The translations under genes and the position numbers were made by a program. The notes under the pieces were generated by a model. It did not search any database, had not been told where the DNA came from, and saw only the letters and a program-made list of their open reading frames with translations. Shown here piece after piece: positions 1 to 12,262 of a stretch of 64,000 nt of DNA. The stretch spans positions 52,823,719 to 52,887,718 of the forward strand of contig CM046001.1 of the NCBI GenBank assembly GCA_025175895.1, written 5' to 3'. Origin of the DNA: Wurfbainia villosa. Lineage: Eukaryota; Streptophyta; Magnoliopsida; Zingiberales; Zingiberaceae. The first letter of the stretch is position 1; each line of letters opens with the position of its first letter.

Positions 1-858
1 AATTCAACGATTCCGCAATTCCACATCGTGTAATTCGACACGATTTCGCTTATACGGCCAAAACAACAACGCCACACGTAGGAGTCTAATTAATTATCCT
101 TCGAGCACGCTTGCCGCCGCTCGATATCAAAACATCACCGATACGCCCAACGATAAACACTCATCGCTAAAGTTCCAAATTCCATAAAGAACTCCATTCA
201 AAGTTATGTACAACAATTGTTACTAAAAGTCAATGGTACCCATTTCTATTTAAACAAGAAATAAACGATGTTCTTTATCAACGAAGGAATTCAAAAGCAA
301 TCGTCTCCTTCTAAGACAAGTCCTCGTAGGAGTTTAAACAAATACGCTCAATGGCGAGTAACAACTCGCTTCATTCCCAACACATAAATTGACTTCCTCG
401 ACGAGTCTTCTTCTATTCCTTAGCCCATGTACGCATTATATATACGCGAGCCACACCCAAAGATCCAATACCCAAGTGTCGAGGAAACAGAATGACAATC
501 AATAACGAAGATATCAAGAAGACGGGCATCCACGCCTTATTCTTCTTCACGAACTCAAGATAAATCTTGCAATTTCTTCGCTAATCGACTACTCGCCATA
601 ATGACGGCAAGTGCCCTTTCGAGCGTTCTCGCTTTTAGCCTTTTCTTCTTCTTCCTTCGTTGTCTTCGACTCTCTGTAACCTTTCTTCGAGGAATCAACT
701 AACAACACCGCCCCCGCCACGCTTCGTAAGGCTCCATAGCCTTCAAAGATGCTGAGCAATACCACGATAAACCTTCAGATCTCAGAGGTGAAGAGGAGCT
801 CGAGACTTCGAACCTTTCAATCTCACTCGCTTATCAAACAACTCATAAAGACGAAGGA

Positions 859-1143
859 CTACGATATGAGCATCCATACGCTACGCCGCCAGAGCTTGGG
901 TTCCATCGTGGCTAGCATGATGCAACTCATTTGTTCAGAATCACTCACATGTTTCTGATAGGCCAACAATTGGTCCAGAGTTGCATTGTCACTAGGATGG
1001 GCGGGAAGAGACGCTTCGAGGACATTTGCAAGCTTTTCAACCTTGAGAACAATTCTCAAGTTTCTAAACCAGTCCAAGAAGTTCGGCCCAGTCAATTTAT
1101 TCGAATCCAAAATGGAACGCAGATTCAAAGACATCATGATCAA
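859..1143 (-). pseudogene. Copia gag N-terminal fragment (element A)
   Basis: A 94-residue open stretch encodes the N-terminal part of a Copia gag polyprotein (UBN2/DUF4219-type). It has the family's opening pattern, in which residues LDSNKLTGPNFLDWFRNLR come right after the start, and ends at MEPKLW. Gag forms the virus-like particle that packages element RNA. The frame is lost at 859, where the other copies continue. The start lies about 1.25 kb inside the primer-binding site, as in copies B and C. It is a remnant, not a host gene. Confidence 0.8.
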
Positions 1144-1308
1144 TTTTAGAAATACAAAACGAGTATATATGAGAAAATGATTTTAAAATGCATCAATATA
1201 CATTTATAAATATCATTCATTTTTCGAATTTCAAAAACCCCAAAATCACTTCGGGAGATCGTAGGTCCATCTCCGAATGGGCTGATATCCATCATAGATA
1301 TGAACAAC

Positions 1309-1724
1309 CTTGGAGAGAGTCCAACAAGTCATTCATAACTACGATAGTAGGTATCAACTATACCGATTGCATATCACGTATATGCAACTATCACAATGTG
1401 CTAATAACTAATTGAATGTTCACACATACATCAGGTTGTTAACACATTAACAAGTATGCATCATATGCATAGCACCCAACTTCACCTCCCTTTACATCGA
1501 CCTTGGAGAGAGTCCAACAAGCCGATGCTCCAGGTTAAAGCCAACCCATTAATCGAGAAATAGTTTTAATATGGTTAGAGCGCATTCAACCAATTAGCCC
1601 GGCTTGGAGAGAGTCCAACAACCAAAGCTAACGATTGACCTCTGACTCTTACCATATTAGTATTAAACTATTCCATAGTTTGAACATGTTCGGGTTCGAG
1701 CCGGACTTGGAGAGAGTCCAACAA
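1309..1724 (-). repeat. Four leader copies of a 19-bp hairpin motif (element A)
   Basis: On the minus strand TTGTTGGACTCTCTCCAAG occurs at 1724-1706, 1621-1603, 1520-1502 and 1327-1309. The core TTGGA-n5-TCCAA can fold into a short hairpin. The same four-copy arrangement, with similar spacing, is found in copies B and C. No function is known to me. Confidence 0.85.
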
Positions 1725-2395
1725 CCCAAACAAGAAACGGAACTCTGGTTCTAACCATATTAATGGAAAGTGTAGGCTTTAATATTGAGTAAGGGATTTT
1801 ATATCTCATCCTCTTTGCATGCAAATAACTATTATCTACATGGCATGACATACATCTACATGTCACGACACGCATGACATAATGATATGCATCTAATGCA
1901 ATTATATGGCATACAATTATGTCATGTACAATATTTCCTTATATGTCATAACTATTTATGGAAATAAAATATGTTTAAGATTTTATTCTCCAAATCAAAT
2001 CATGATTAAATTAGAAAACAAATTTCCAAATCTAATCACATATTTTATTTGTGGAAATAGTTGATTAAGGAAAGTTAATTTAGGAAACCAATTTCTTAAA
2101 TCATCAAAACTACTTATGGAAATAAAATATTTTAAGATTTGATTTCCCAAATCAAATCATGATTAAATTAGGAAACAAATTTCCAAAATCTAATCAAATA
2201 TTTTATTTATGGAAAATATCAATTTCCATAAATACTTCTAACTTTCCAAAAGTGGAAGATTTCCATAAATACTTCTAGACATTCCAAAATTGAAAAATTT
2301 CCATAAATACTTCTAACTTTCCAAAAGTAGAATATTTCCAGAAATATCATTATGACTATCGCAAAACCATTTTACGATTATGTCGAAACACAACC

Positions 2396-2408
2396 TGGCT
2401 CGATACCA
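2396..2408 (-). other. Primer-binding site, initiator Met-tRNA type (element A)
   Basis: The minus strand reads TGGTATCGAGCC just inside the LTR end, one variant of the TGGTATCAGAGCC complement to initiator tRNA-Met seen intact in copy C. It sets the LTR boundary near 2411. Confidence 0.75.
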
Positions 2409-2410
2409 TC

Positions 2411-4512
2411 GCTGGTTTCAAGACCGCGGTGTGTGTTCGAACATGTTTCGTAAACATGTGCACAGCGGAAGAAATAAAAATAATAAATCTACATTTATTA
2501 CAACACACACATCACACACATGCATAGTACAACATGTGTAGACAACCATAAATTTAAATTTTGCAATAAAAGGAAATTTAACTACGTTATACCTTCATGA
2601 CGTAGCGGAACATCAACCGAATGATCCTCGCTAGAATTGTCTATCCGTATTCACGCCGAGTATCCCTGATGACTTCGCAAGTCACGAGCTTCGCTTCAGA
2701 CGGTTACTAGCCTCGTGTTGAAGACGATGTGATCGAGATGATCACGATCCGAATCCAAATTCCGAGTCCTCAAACTCGCTTCGCTTCCGGAGAGGTATTC
2801 GTCGGCCGTTTCGAATCCTTGACCTCCACTCGAGAGGATTACCGGAGATCGAATCTAAGTAGGCGCTTGCTCGGAGCTCCAAACGTCGTCCAAACGACGC
2901 TCCGACGAGAAGAAAACAAGCTGTCCAGAAAACTGGACAGCTTTGGTGGAGGAGTAAGGGCCAAAAGAAAGGTGGAAGCTCACCTTATTACCGAACCCAA
3001 GGAAGATCACCGGAGCACCAATCGGCAGCAGCTCGACGCCGGCGAGGGGGAAGGAAGGCTCCTTCTGGACGCCGGTTGGAAGAGGTGGGCGGCGGCAATG
3101 GAGTTGGCGTCGAATTCTCCAAGGAGAGGAGGTGGGCGGCAACTAGGTTAGGGTTTTGGATTAGGGTTTAAGCCCTCTTTTATAGAGAACTAATTCTCTT
3201 AATGGTTATTGGATCATAACCATAAAGCCCGTTAACCCGCTCCATTAGTTTAAGTTAAAATAAACCAAACCATGATGGTTTATTTTAAGTTAAAACGAAC
3301 CGAACCAACTTTTGATTCATTTGTTTAAAATAAACCAAACTCTTTGGTTTATTCTCCTCCATTGGATTAGAACCAAACCATTTTGGTTCATCCATTATGT
3401 CTTCATAAGACACGGCCCATCCACGCTTCCATTGCGACTGAAACAATTTCATGCTCGCTTCTTGTTTGGTCCAACCAAACCTAGTTTCTCTCGGTCTGAG
3501 AATCTCATTCTCAAGCTCGTTTTAAATCCTTCGGATTACGCTCGTTGTGCGTGTGACCAAATAGGTTCTCGATTTATGTTGGCCGTCTATAATTAACCAT
3601 TAATTATAGAACGATAATGAGTGGCACCTAGTAGTACATCATGATTCCCAATTAACCGAAAAGATCAACGGTTGATCCAGAACTATTTCTGAAACCCTTC
3701 AGCAGCTCGAATGAATCGTGCCCCATTCCCTTCACTCATCTTATACCCACTTGGTTCAGGACATGGTCTATAGTGTCAGTCCCCACTAGGCTGACTACGT
3801 CACACCTAGCCCAAGTATCATTTCCTCGTCCTACGGATTCTAGTTACTGCACATGTATCGAAGAATACCTTACTCTAAACATGTAATTCTTTGGCCAAAG
3901 ACTTTAGTAACAATCCGACGAGAGGCCATGGGTATACATCTCCTCGCAAGGAGTGGTGAATCCTTTATAGGCTATTCAAACACCTTCGATCACTTCGACT
4001 TATACCCAATCATCCTGGGTCCACATCTCCTTAGAGACGCTTGCTTAAGATGTCAAAGCATAAGTTTCTATGATCAAGATGACTTGAATACCGCAAGTTA
4101 AAGAAACATCACACTTAAGCTACAGTAAGAACTTCATTGACATATCTATATATGCAGAGAACCATATGAAGTCTTACGGCTGATCACTCCAATGAACTAG
4201 TTACCATAACTACCATCCACGATTAACTCCGGACATCACAATGTCTCCAGCCAGTGAGAATCAGCTGCTTGGATACACCAAGGAGTATACCTCGTGCTAG
4301 TCTCGACAGAATTGATGGTGTCCAAATCCATCAATTCATCGACTATGGATAATTCCGATACATCACAATTACACATGTAGAGATACTCACTAGTTGTGAT
4401 CCAATCACAAATTCTCTCATGCTGTGAATCGTATCGTGGATATTCAGTAAATGAGTTTAAGATCCAATCAAATACATAAAAACATGTATACTCAAATAGT
4501 GAATCTTCATTT
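2411..4512 (-). repeat. 5' LTR of Copia A, lacking its first ~66 bp
   Basis: Colinear with the 2.2-kb LTRs of copies B and C. On the minus strand it carries a TATA box (TATAAAAG at 3184-3177), telomere-like AAACCCTA boxes just downstream (about 3168-3145), a consensus splice donor (AAGGTGAGC, about 2980) and a perfect 11-bp hairpin with a TTTT loop (2943-2918). CAG/CTG sites are largely intact here, unlike the pol part of the same element. Confidence 0.87.
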
Positions 4513-6900
4513 GTTGATGGATATGATGTGATCATTGATTCTTGGTAATATTTAGGTTACCCTATAGATTATCTTTCCTTTTGATCTATTGGAAATCTAG
4601 GATCATTGTCTTTCTGTGTTTTTGAGTTAAATTCTGATCCGGTTGAAGGTTAAGTGGAGCAAGGTAAGTTGGATGAGGTTAAATTATGAATGAATACCAT
4701 TATCCGTGTGATTTAATTAGTGATAGTTGATGTTGTGATGCCTTATAAGGATAGAAGGCTAGATTAGCTAATTGGATAACTAGATTAATCTAGTCGATAA
4801 AGGATTCGATTCGATCATTCATTGTATTATAGAATTTAATTGCAGTGTATGTTTCATCTGTAGGACTTTGATTGGGATGGATTCATGGATTGTGATAGAT
4901 ACATGGACGTGGAGATGGATAGCACGGATTACGTATCAGGTGGATAATATCTACCCTGGTCAGGTAGTTTTGACTAATTCCAGTGTATGAATTTGGACTT
5001 ATGATGATACCTTTGATCTTAAATTCACTCTTATTGTCGTATGCTTATGCCTTTGACCTTTGAGATATATTGATGTTATTTGATTATCTATCATTGGATA
5101 TGAATAAACCCTATTGATGGATGTTGATGAAGCACGTGGTTAGGATCATCGTTGTGAACTCAGTTGGGTTACGTGTCACATCACTAGGGTTAGGTGATGC
5201 GGATTAGATTATAGAGTTGATTTACGTATCGTATATTAGTTCTATGATGGATCTAGTAAATGCGTAGATAAGTGTGTGTTGTCATTATGTGCTAAGGACT
5301 AGAGGTCCTAGCGTGATTGTATATCCATTATGGATCATGTATCTGCGTATGGTTATATAGATGGTCGATTGTATCTCGCTACGAACTGGAGGTCTTAGCG
5401 TGGTTGACTGTCAGATATGTATGACTCTCTATGTGATAGAGAGAGAGTCTTGTGGATTAGTAGTCCTTGCATAGTTGACTTTTGGTTGACCAGGACTCCC
5501 GTGGGATAGGAGTATTGCGAGGATACGTGTATGGAGCTATGATCATTCACATTAAATGCGTCGGCGATTGTCTCCCTTGTGGTTGAGAGGGTCGTCCTGC
5601 CGCCTCTCGTCGCTTCAGTAGTGGTAGCGGGATTGAGGCAAGCGTTGGATGTCGCGCTCGACCACTAGACGTGGTAGCTGGAGATCACTGTACCCGCAGA
5701 GTGGTGTGCTTACCACGCCACTATTGATGGTTTTGTGATGCGGTTATCTGTGTATGAGCTCCTCTACTCGTAGGTAGTGGAGAGGCGTGACGAGGACCAT
5801 GAGTAGTTAGCTCTTTACGCTTATCGCTACATTCATACTACCCTACTCGCCACGCTCGAGTAGTGGTCGCTAAGTCAGCATAGTCGTCATGCCACCAGCC
5901 ATCTAAGTCGTGGTTGGATCGGGTCATGATGACCGTGCATACCATCGATATATATGTATCGTGTATTTGATATATATTACATATATATACATGAGATCGC
6001 TTTGATTGATTATGTTCCGCGTATGTTTGTTTCATCACGATTATTCGTATTATATCTTTGTTATTATATAAGGCATGATATATGTGTTGGTCCAGAGTGT
6101 TGTATGAATTTGATTAGCATCGTATTTATAGTGTAGTATGGACCGATTTATTACACGATTATATATTCGTATATCGAGTTTGGATATGGGATTGACATTG
6201 TATGTTATATGGGTTATGTTATTGTATACCTATTCAGGATGATATAGCTTATGGTGTTTACGATAATCGAGTACGTTGTACATTACTTCCGTATTCATTG
6301 ATCGATTTAGTATATCACATCGAGTATATATCATGAGTTACTTATTATATATTTATGGTATATACATTGGACTTATTCTATATACCTGTAGATCATCATA
6401 TGTATACTTGTAGATCTCTATATCCCTATATGTTGTTCATGCATTTTCTACATATTACCCCTGAGTTTATACTCACCACCCTGGACCCTGAGTTTCCTAT
6501 CGCCCAGGTAACAGGTAGAAGATTCCTTGGACGTTCGGAGCTCCGCCAACTGATCCCATCTCACACCGAACGGTTGGATATTATTTCCATATTGTTGTAT
6601 TTTATTGGATTGTTATTTTGGAATTTCATCCTATATCGTTTCCGTATTTGTGGTTACGGATGTGTTGTATGTATTCGACCTTTGGTGTGGTCTTTATTAT
6701 GATTTTTGTTGTGTCAAAGTCACTACGGAGTGCATAGTTAAGTCTTTGTATCTTTTGTCAGTATATTCCGTTGTGCTTTATAGATTATGTCCATATATAT
6801 ATATATATGTTATGTGATTGTGGCCGAGAGGCTTTATATATATCAGGGAATTGTATCACGTACAGGGGAGATGTTGTCCGATTATTTTCGGCGTACTGGG
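4513..6900 (+). mobile_element. Gypsy LTR fragment (Tekay/Del-like), truncated
   Basis: No coding sequence. The stretch follows the order of landmarks in the 3' two thirds of the long LTR at 50102-53702: a GGTAGNTNNT...GGTAG block near 4950, repeated paragraphs ending in 'gtcgtctccc...gagag' near 5560-5590, a 'caccctggaccctgagttt' block near 6475, an 'acaggtagaag...tcccatctc' block near 6510, and the closing 'acgtacagggNagatgNNgtccg' block near 6858. It stops about 15 bp short of where the related LTR ends. Sequence divergence is high, so this is an old or different subfamily. It has no primer-binding site, and both ends abut unrelated Copia DNA. Confidence 0.65.
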
Positions 6901-6903
6901 CGG

Positions 6904-7900
6904 TACACTACTCTGAATATAACTTCGCTCCGTCTTCATAATTGATTGCTCCCGAATCTATAATCCACAAAGGATAAGAATCATCTAACAGCACTAAACT
7001 AACAACAAAATGCTCAGGAAAAGAAGACAGACTCGGATTTACCTTTTTCGGCTCAGTACACTCCCGAGCGAAGTGACCCTTCTTGTCATAGTTAAAACAA
7101 GTCATTTTGCTTCCCAATCTTCTTTCCTTTCTTCTTGTTTGGGTCTTTTCCAACAGCAGCAACAGCTTCCTTCTTTCTCTTTTCCTTCTTGAACCATTTC
7201 TTCTTTTTGGATCCAGACGATCTAACAGAACCGACAGCGACATAAGCTAGTCCAAAAACCCTCACGGATTCCACTCTCTACCTCCAATTCTACATGGCGT
7301 GAGACATCAATGAAAGTCTTGATACTCTCATTGTGAGTTAGGTTTTGCTCCATGGTCTCACAAGGAACGAATCACTGTATGAACCTGTTGTTCATCGGCC
7401 AACTCATGATCAGCAATTTTAAGCTCCCGAATCATATTGGACATCTCCCTCAGGTGTTGAACCATGGAGACATTCGGACGCTTCTTGTAGCTATCAAACT
7501 TAATTGTCAGCTGCCTATGCTTGATCAGACTAACTCCACTGGATCTCTCCCTAAGGGCTACCCAGACCGCATGAGCCGAATGATATGGCTTTTACTCAAA
7601 AACTAAGTCGTCTACCATTGAACTAATCAATATGCTCTTAGCAGTGAAGTACTTTTTCATTGTCTTATAGGCATCAAAGTCTCGTCTGTGCTGTGTAGTG
7701 GGACGGGCCCTCAACAGGTTCTTTCATAATTTGATAAATAGCCTTTAAAACTATCTTTTTCTCAAGAACATATTGTATCTTAAGGTGTCATATCTTGTAG
7801 TTTTCCCCATTTAATTTCTTACTCTTAATGAGTTCAACTATAATATTTTTAGTTGTCATAATACCTTCTATCCGAACTCCGCCCTGCATCCCTCTGATAA
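6904..7900 (-). pseudogene. Copia gag-protease fragment, unrelated to copies A-C
   Basis: Minus-strand translation gives a Copia gag (UBN2 type) beginning with an ATG near 7862 (MTTKN), passing through an LxDEQQ-like region near 7390, a lysine-rich stretch near 7150-7220, a CCHC zinc knuckle (CFNYDKKGHFAREC, about 7110-7070) and a protease start LWIIDSGA near 6960. The knuckle's second cysteine is replaced by tyrosine, an in-frame stop stands where a tryptophan is expected early in gag, and there are several frameshifts. No LTR, integrase or RT is attached. Its start codon lies directly after, and in frame with, the pararetrovirus protease remnant split by the SIRE-like insertion, which is odd. 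Confidence 0.75.
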
Positions 7901-7905
7901 AATTT
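7901..7905 (+). repeat. Target-site duplication AATTT (left)
   Basis: Five bases directly before the left LTR, repeated exactly at 16261-16265 after the right LTR. This is the normal integrase footprint and fixes the element borders. Confidence 0.9.
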
Positions 7906-8956
7906 TGTTGGATCGATGCGGTTCGCTAGAGGGGGGGGGGGGGGTGAATAGCGAAAAACCTTTTCTTTTTCTTTCGTTAAAACTCGAGAGATAATTAGTT
8001 AATTGCAGCGGAAATGTAAAAATAAAAAAAACAATCGACACAAGGGTTTTACTTGGTTCGTAGCCGAAGGCTACTACTCCAAGGCCCTAGTGGTCCTTGA
8101 CCACGTACGGAGGGCAAAAGCACTAAAGGAACTCCTCCTCGTTAGAGGTAGGAGTTAATCGATACAAGAAGGAACCACAAAAACTTGAGGTAGAGGGACA
8201 CTCCCCCTCTCCTCGTATACGATAAAAGCTCCGGAAATGTAAATGACAAGAAAAACTAATACCGACGTACAAGAATAATAAGAGTTAAACCTAGACGTCG
8301 GAATGGAAGGACTTCGTTGTCGGAGAGTTGCAGCGTAACGGAGACTTTTTGGAGGCTTAGAATTATTGATGAAACCCTAGGTTTGGCCCTCCTTTTATAG
8401 CCGTTGAGCCCCTTTTCGAGAGGAACCCTAGCCAATCAAATTTGAGCACATCTTCCTCAAATTGAAATGGTGATAATCCTTGACTCCTCGAATCGATCAT
8501 TGACCATCGTGATGGCGTATCATCAGATCGATCGACGCATCATCGATTGATGACCTTCCGATCGGCGATACTGCAATGAGTCCTCCAAGCCGGTCGGCGA
8601 TGCTCATAAGTCAAAGAAAAACATAATTATGATTGTCGTCGACCATCCGATCTCGACCTAGACCATCTATAAGAAGTCTTTGGTCGGATCTACGCTTAAG
8701 ATCATCACCGTAAAGAGGATACGACCTTACTTACTCTCGCACACACGAGCTTACCTCGATACTTCATTTGTCGCTTTTGCTTCGACCTTCCACTCGATTC
8801 CTTCCCTCCAAGTAACTCGAGTCGCCCACCACCGCGGCTTCCTCCGTGTGTGTCGCTCATTATATCGATCACTCGCTCGATTCTCGTGAAAAAAATAGAC
8901 TTAACTTTGCTTTGCTATAATAAAACACAGTTCGATTTTGCCTCACCGCACTAACA
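7906..8956 (-). repeat. 3' LTR of the SIRE-like element
   Basis: 1,051 bp, starts TGTTGGATCGATG and ends CACTAACA on the plus strand. It pairs with 15176-16260. It carries a run of about 16 G near 7931 where the other LTR has only five, a likely homopolymer or assembly artefact. Confidence 0.9.
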
Positions 8957-8968
8957 ATCTCCCTTTTG
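8957..8968 (-). other. Polypurine tract of the SIRE-like element
   Basis: The minus strand reads AAAAGGGAGATT directly against the 3' LTR, the expected place for plus-strand DNA priming. This confirms the minus orientation. Confidence 0.75.
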
Positions 8969-9479
8969 ATCATGCAAAAACACACAAAGTTAAGGAAATT
9001 AAGTGCATTAAAAAGAAAGACAAGAAGCAAAGTAGGAGTAGTAAAGATATTTCTCAAGTTCTCCCTTAGAGGAACCCTCCTGTGAGGGTGAGTACGAAAA
9101 GACTTTTAGTTCTCCAAACACAAGTGAGTTAAGTAAATGGCATTACTTAACTCCAAACACAATAACGAGTTAAGTAAATGGCATTACTTAACTTGGCCTT
9201 TAAAGTTTTGATTAAGAGTTGAAACCTAAAACCTTACTCCCCTTAACTTAGGCTAATCAAAGTTAAAATTTGAAATTGAACCTTAACTTTGGCCCTTTCT
9301 CCCTACATAAATCAAAAAAGTGGGGGGTTAAGAAAACCTTAAGTCCAAGCATGATGATTTTGAAAATAGTATGTGAAAATAATTCATCTAAATGTTCGTT
9401 CCTAGTTTGACTTGATTGAAATGATATTATCAACAAGTCAGATTTTAATATTAATTGCGTATTTATACTCGAGGTTCAT

Positions 9480-12262
9480 TGGCGACTTGATCTACATCTT
9501 GGAACTGAGGAGTAGTCCGCTCATCCATCGTGGCTAAGTACACAAACACATTAGTCACTATGTGTTTGTGAGATATCGCTCCTTAAATCTATAGGTGCAT
9601 GATATCTAAGGTATGTCTATGCTAGTTCCATAAAATGAAAAATACGAAATAGTAGTAAGAAAATATAGTTTGCAAGTTCTTATTCTATTACATGCCCAAT
9701 TTTCGCCTTAATAGACTAAATTCGCCGGATAGGGTTTAGTAAATGGTCCGCTAGGTTAGACTTCGATTCGACTCGAGTTGTATGGCTGTTACATGTTCTC
9801 GAATGAAATGGTGTTTGACTTCTATATGCTTTGGTCCTCAGAGTGACGTATTGGATTCTTGGTAAGATTAATTGAACTAATGTTATCTACGTGAAGTTTA
9901 GTATTCGTAAAGTCTAACTTAAAGTCACGGAGAGTGCTTCATCCAAAGAAGTTGAGTGACACACTCACCCATCGCGATGTATTCGGCCGGTGGTAGATAA
10001 AGGCAACACTGTATGTTGCCATCGCACTAACTCACTAGACTCGAGCCGAAGTAGTTAACAACAACCACTCGTGCTCTTTCTATCGAGTTTACTAGATAAT
10101 CCGAATCAGATGGCCGATTAGTTCGAACTCGGTAGATCTAGGATACCAAATACCGACATTAAGTGTACCCTTAGATATCTAAGGATACGCTAACTAGGGT
10201 TAGTGAGACTCCTTAGACAGGTTTGAAACACAGCATACTCTACTCGAATAGGATGTCGGGTCGACTCGCATTAAGTATAGAGACTTCTATCACTATAGTA
10301 CTTTAAGTCAATGGACTTACTACTTTTCTTCCTATGTTAACATTTATCGCTTGGGGTGTTTATTACCTTAGCGTCTTGCATTCCAAATCTTTAATTAACT
10401 CCTTAGTGTATTTTTGTTGATATAGGTATATACCATCCTTAGTTTGTTTAATTTGTAGACCTAAAGAAACTTAACTCGCACCAAGTTCATTTCAACTCAC
10501 TTTCCATGAGTGAAACGAACTCGCTTAGTAAGAGTTAGAGGTTCCAAAAATTATATCGTCTACGAATTTGAGCTATGAATATTTCTTTACCTAAGGTTTT
10601 TACAAAGAGAGTTGGGTCAATCTAAGCCTTGGTTAAACCCTTTGACTTAAGATGGATTGAAAGTCTCTCGCTCAAGCCTGAGGAGCTTGTTTAAGTCCAT
10701 AGAGAGCTTTCTTAAGTTTTAGAACATGGTCGGGTTTATCTAGATTTTCAATCCGGGGTCAACGTAACATAAACTTCTTTAATGTATCCATTTAGGAATG
10801 CCGACTTAACATCCATTTGAAATGACTTAAATCCTCGATGCATAAGCGTAGCAAACATTCGAATGGATTCGAGTCTAGCCATCGCATAGGTTTCGTAATC
10901 TCAAGCCTTCGACTTGGCTAAAACCTTTGGCGACTAACCTAGCCTTGTTTCTAACTACTTCACCTTTATCGTCAAGCTTATTTCAAACACCCACCTTGTT
11001 CCAATTATCGTTTGTCTTTAGGTGGTGGTACTAATTCCACACACTCGTTCCTAGTAAATCGAGCTAGCTCTTCTTGCATCGCAATAATCCAATCGGGATC
11101 AAGAAGAGCTTGTTCAATTGATTTGGGTTATCTTTGAAATTAAGGAAATTTGACTAAGGTTCCTATAGGATGCTCTAGTTCGAACTCCTAGATTAGGATC
11201 TCCTATCACTGATCGATAGGGTGGTTAGTTTCAATCCTAGATTGGTTGGGTTTGTGCTCACCTAATGCTTGATCAATGTGGTGACTTGGTGAACACTAGT
11301 TTGGTTGGAGTCATCTATCACTTGATCAATAGAGTGACTAGGTTGACCTAGGTTAGATTAACACTAGACCGATCTCCGGATCGAGTTAGGTCTAGTATAA
11401 ATCGCTCAATTGGGGCGGGGGTTCGTATTCTTCATCAAATACTACATTCGATAGTCTCCTGACTAAGGGTGGTGGTTATATACTCTATAAGCTCTACTTG
11501 TAGTGAGTATCCTAGAAAGATTCCGTGGTTTTGGATGTAAATTTCCTAGGTAATCCTTAGTGTTTAGGATATGTACACCCAAATACCCTAAAGTACTTGA
11601 TGTTAGGTATTTTATCGTGATAAATCTCGACGAGGTCTTAAGGTGCCTCTTTACCATAAGGATCCTATTTTCGATAGCATGCGTACTCGCTCGCCCATCG
11701 GGTAGATCGTATTCGCTCAACATGGTCCTAGCGGCTTCTTGTAGAGTTCGGTTTCGCTCCCACTAGGCCATTTGTTGAGGGTCCTAGGCGTGAGAATTCA
11801 TGGTGGTATCCGCTTAGGTTACAAGTCGGTGAACCTTTGATTTTCAATTCACCACCGTGATCGCTTCTAAGTCTTTTAACCTTAAGGTCTTTTTGATTCT
11901 CGATTAATTTGAATAGATTAATTAATCGATCTAGGTATCATTTTTATGTTTGATGAACCTAACCTGTAAACTCGAGTAGTCGTCGAATTATGACTAAGCA
12001 ATATTGACTTATTGAGTGACTTGGCTCCATGTGAATCAATAGATCCATACGCAGCTCAAGCTCTTGAGGTTCGTTCTTGGTTAGTTAACTTGTGTTGTGT
12101 CCTAGGTTGTTTTCCTTGTTGACAAGCATTACAGATTTTATTAACCAAGTTGTTGAGGTTGGGTAAGCCTCCGACTAATCCACTCTGACTCATCTTGTGG
12201 GCGAGTCTTGGGTCGAGAGTCAGTCGATTACAACCATGATTCTCTGCCGTGTCATAAGACAC
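9480..12262 (-). pseudogene. Broken Copia pol: GAG-pre-integrase, integrase, RT, RNase H
   Basis: Recognisable pieces in order on the minus strand are: 12262-12056 GAG-pre-integrase, with a zinc-finger-like CNACQQGKQ tail; 11723-11463 integrase C-terminal region with ILNTKDYLGN and AYRVYN; near 10860-10750 an RT block FQMDVKSAFLNGYIKE; near 10010-9940 an RNase H block AEYIAMGECVTQLLWMK. The RT FxDD region is not readable. Every block sits in a different frame. These enzymes would copy and integrate element RNA; here they are non-functional as written. Many disruptions fall where CAG or CTG would be expected, so read-level checking is needed before calling the element dead. Confidence 0.78.

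Larger units (their letters stand above)
1..4512 (-). mobile_element. Copia LTR retrotransposon A, 5' part, runs off the window
   Basis: Minus-strand Copia element of the same family as the copies at 24559-33655 and 54073-63450. Read on the minus strand it has a 5' LTR (4512-2411), a primer-binding site, an untranslated leader (about 2400-1160), a gag remnant (1143-859) and the start of pol, ending in the integrase zinc-finger region at base 1. The first ~66 bp of the LTR are missing: homology to the other copies stops at 4512 and Gypsy LTR-like DNA follows. The leader and LTR are well preserved, but the pol part (1-850) is heavily altered relative to copy C, with many CA/CAG positions read as CG. 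The family assignment is certain from nucleotide identity; the lineage within Copia (Tork/Angela-like) is a guess. Confidence 0.88.

Noticed and set aside
1309..1724. CRISPR-like array (four spaced direct repeats)
   Set aside because: This is a plant retrotransposon leader; spacers are unequal (about 85-180 bp) and the spacers themselves are conserved between copies.
2729..3151. 140-codon plus-strand ORF, basic, with start codon
   Set aside because: It lies wholly within the LTR of Copia A on the antisense strand; its equivalents in the other LTRs are not open and it resembles no protein.
3853..4101. ORF of about 80-90 codons (HLLARSGESFIGYSNTFDHF) conserved in every LTR of the family
   Set aside because: It is conserved because the LTR is; it lacks a known domain and its start and end vary between copies (25004-25279, 31910-32185, 54518-54718, 61679-61921). 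I did not accept it as a gene, though its repeated openness is notable.
6355..6817. Overlapping hydrophobic ORFs of 70-115 codons, membrane-protein-like
   Set aside because: They sit in a Gypsy LTR fragment of T-rich composition; hydrophobicity follows from base composition and the related LTR at 53344-53628 has a different frame.
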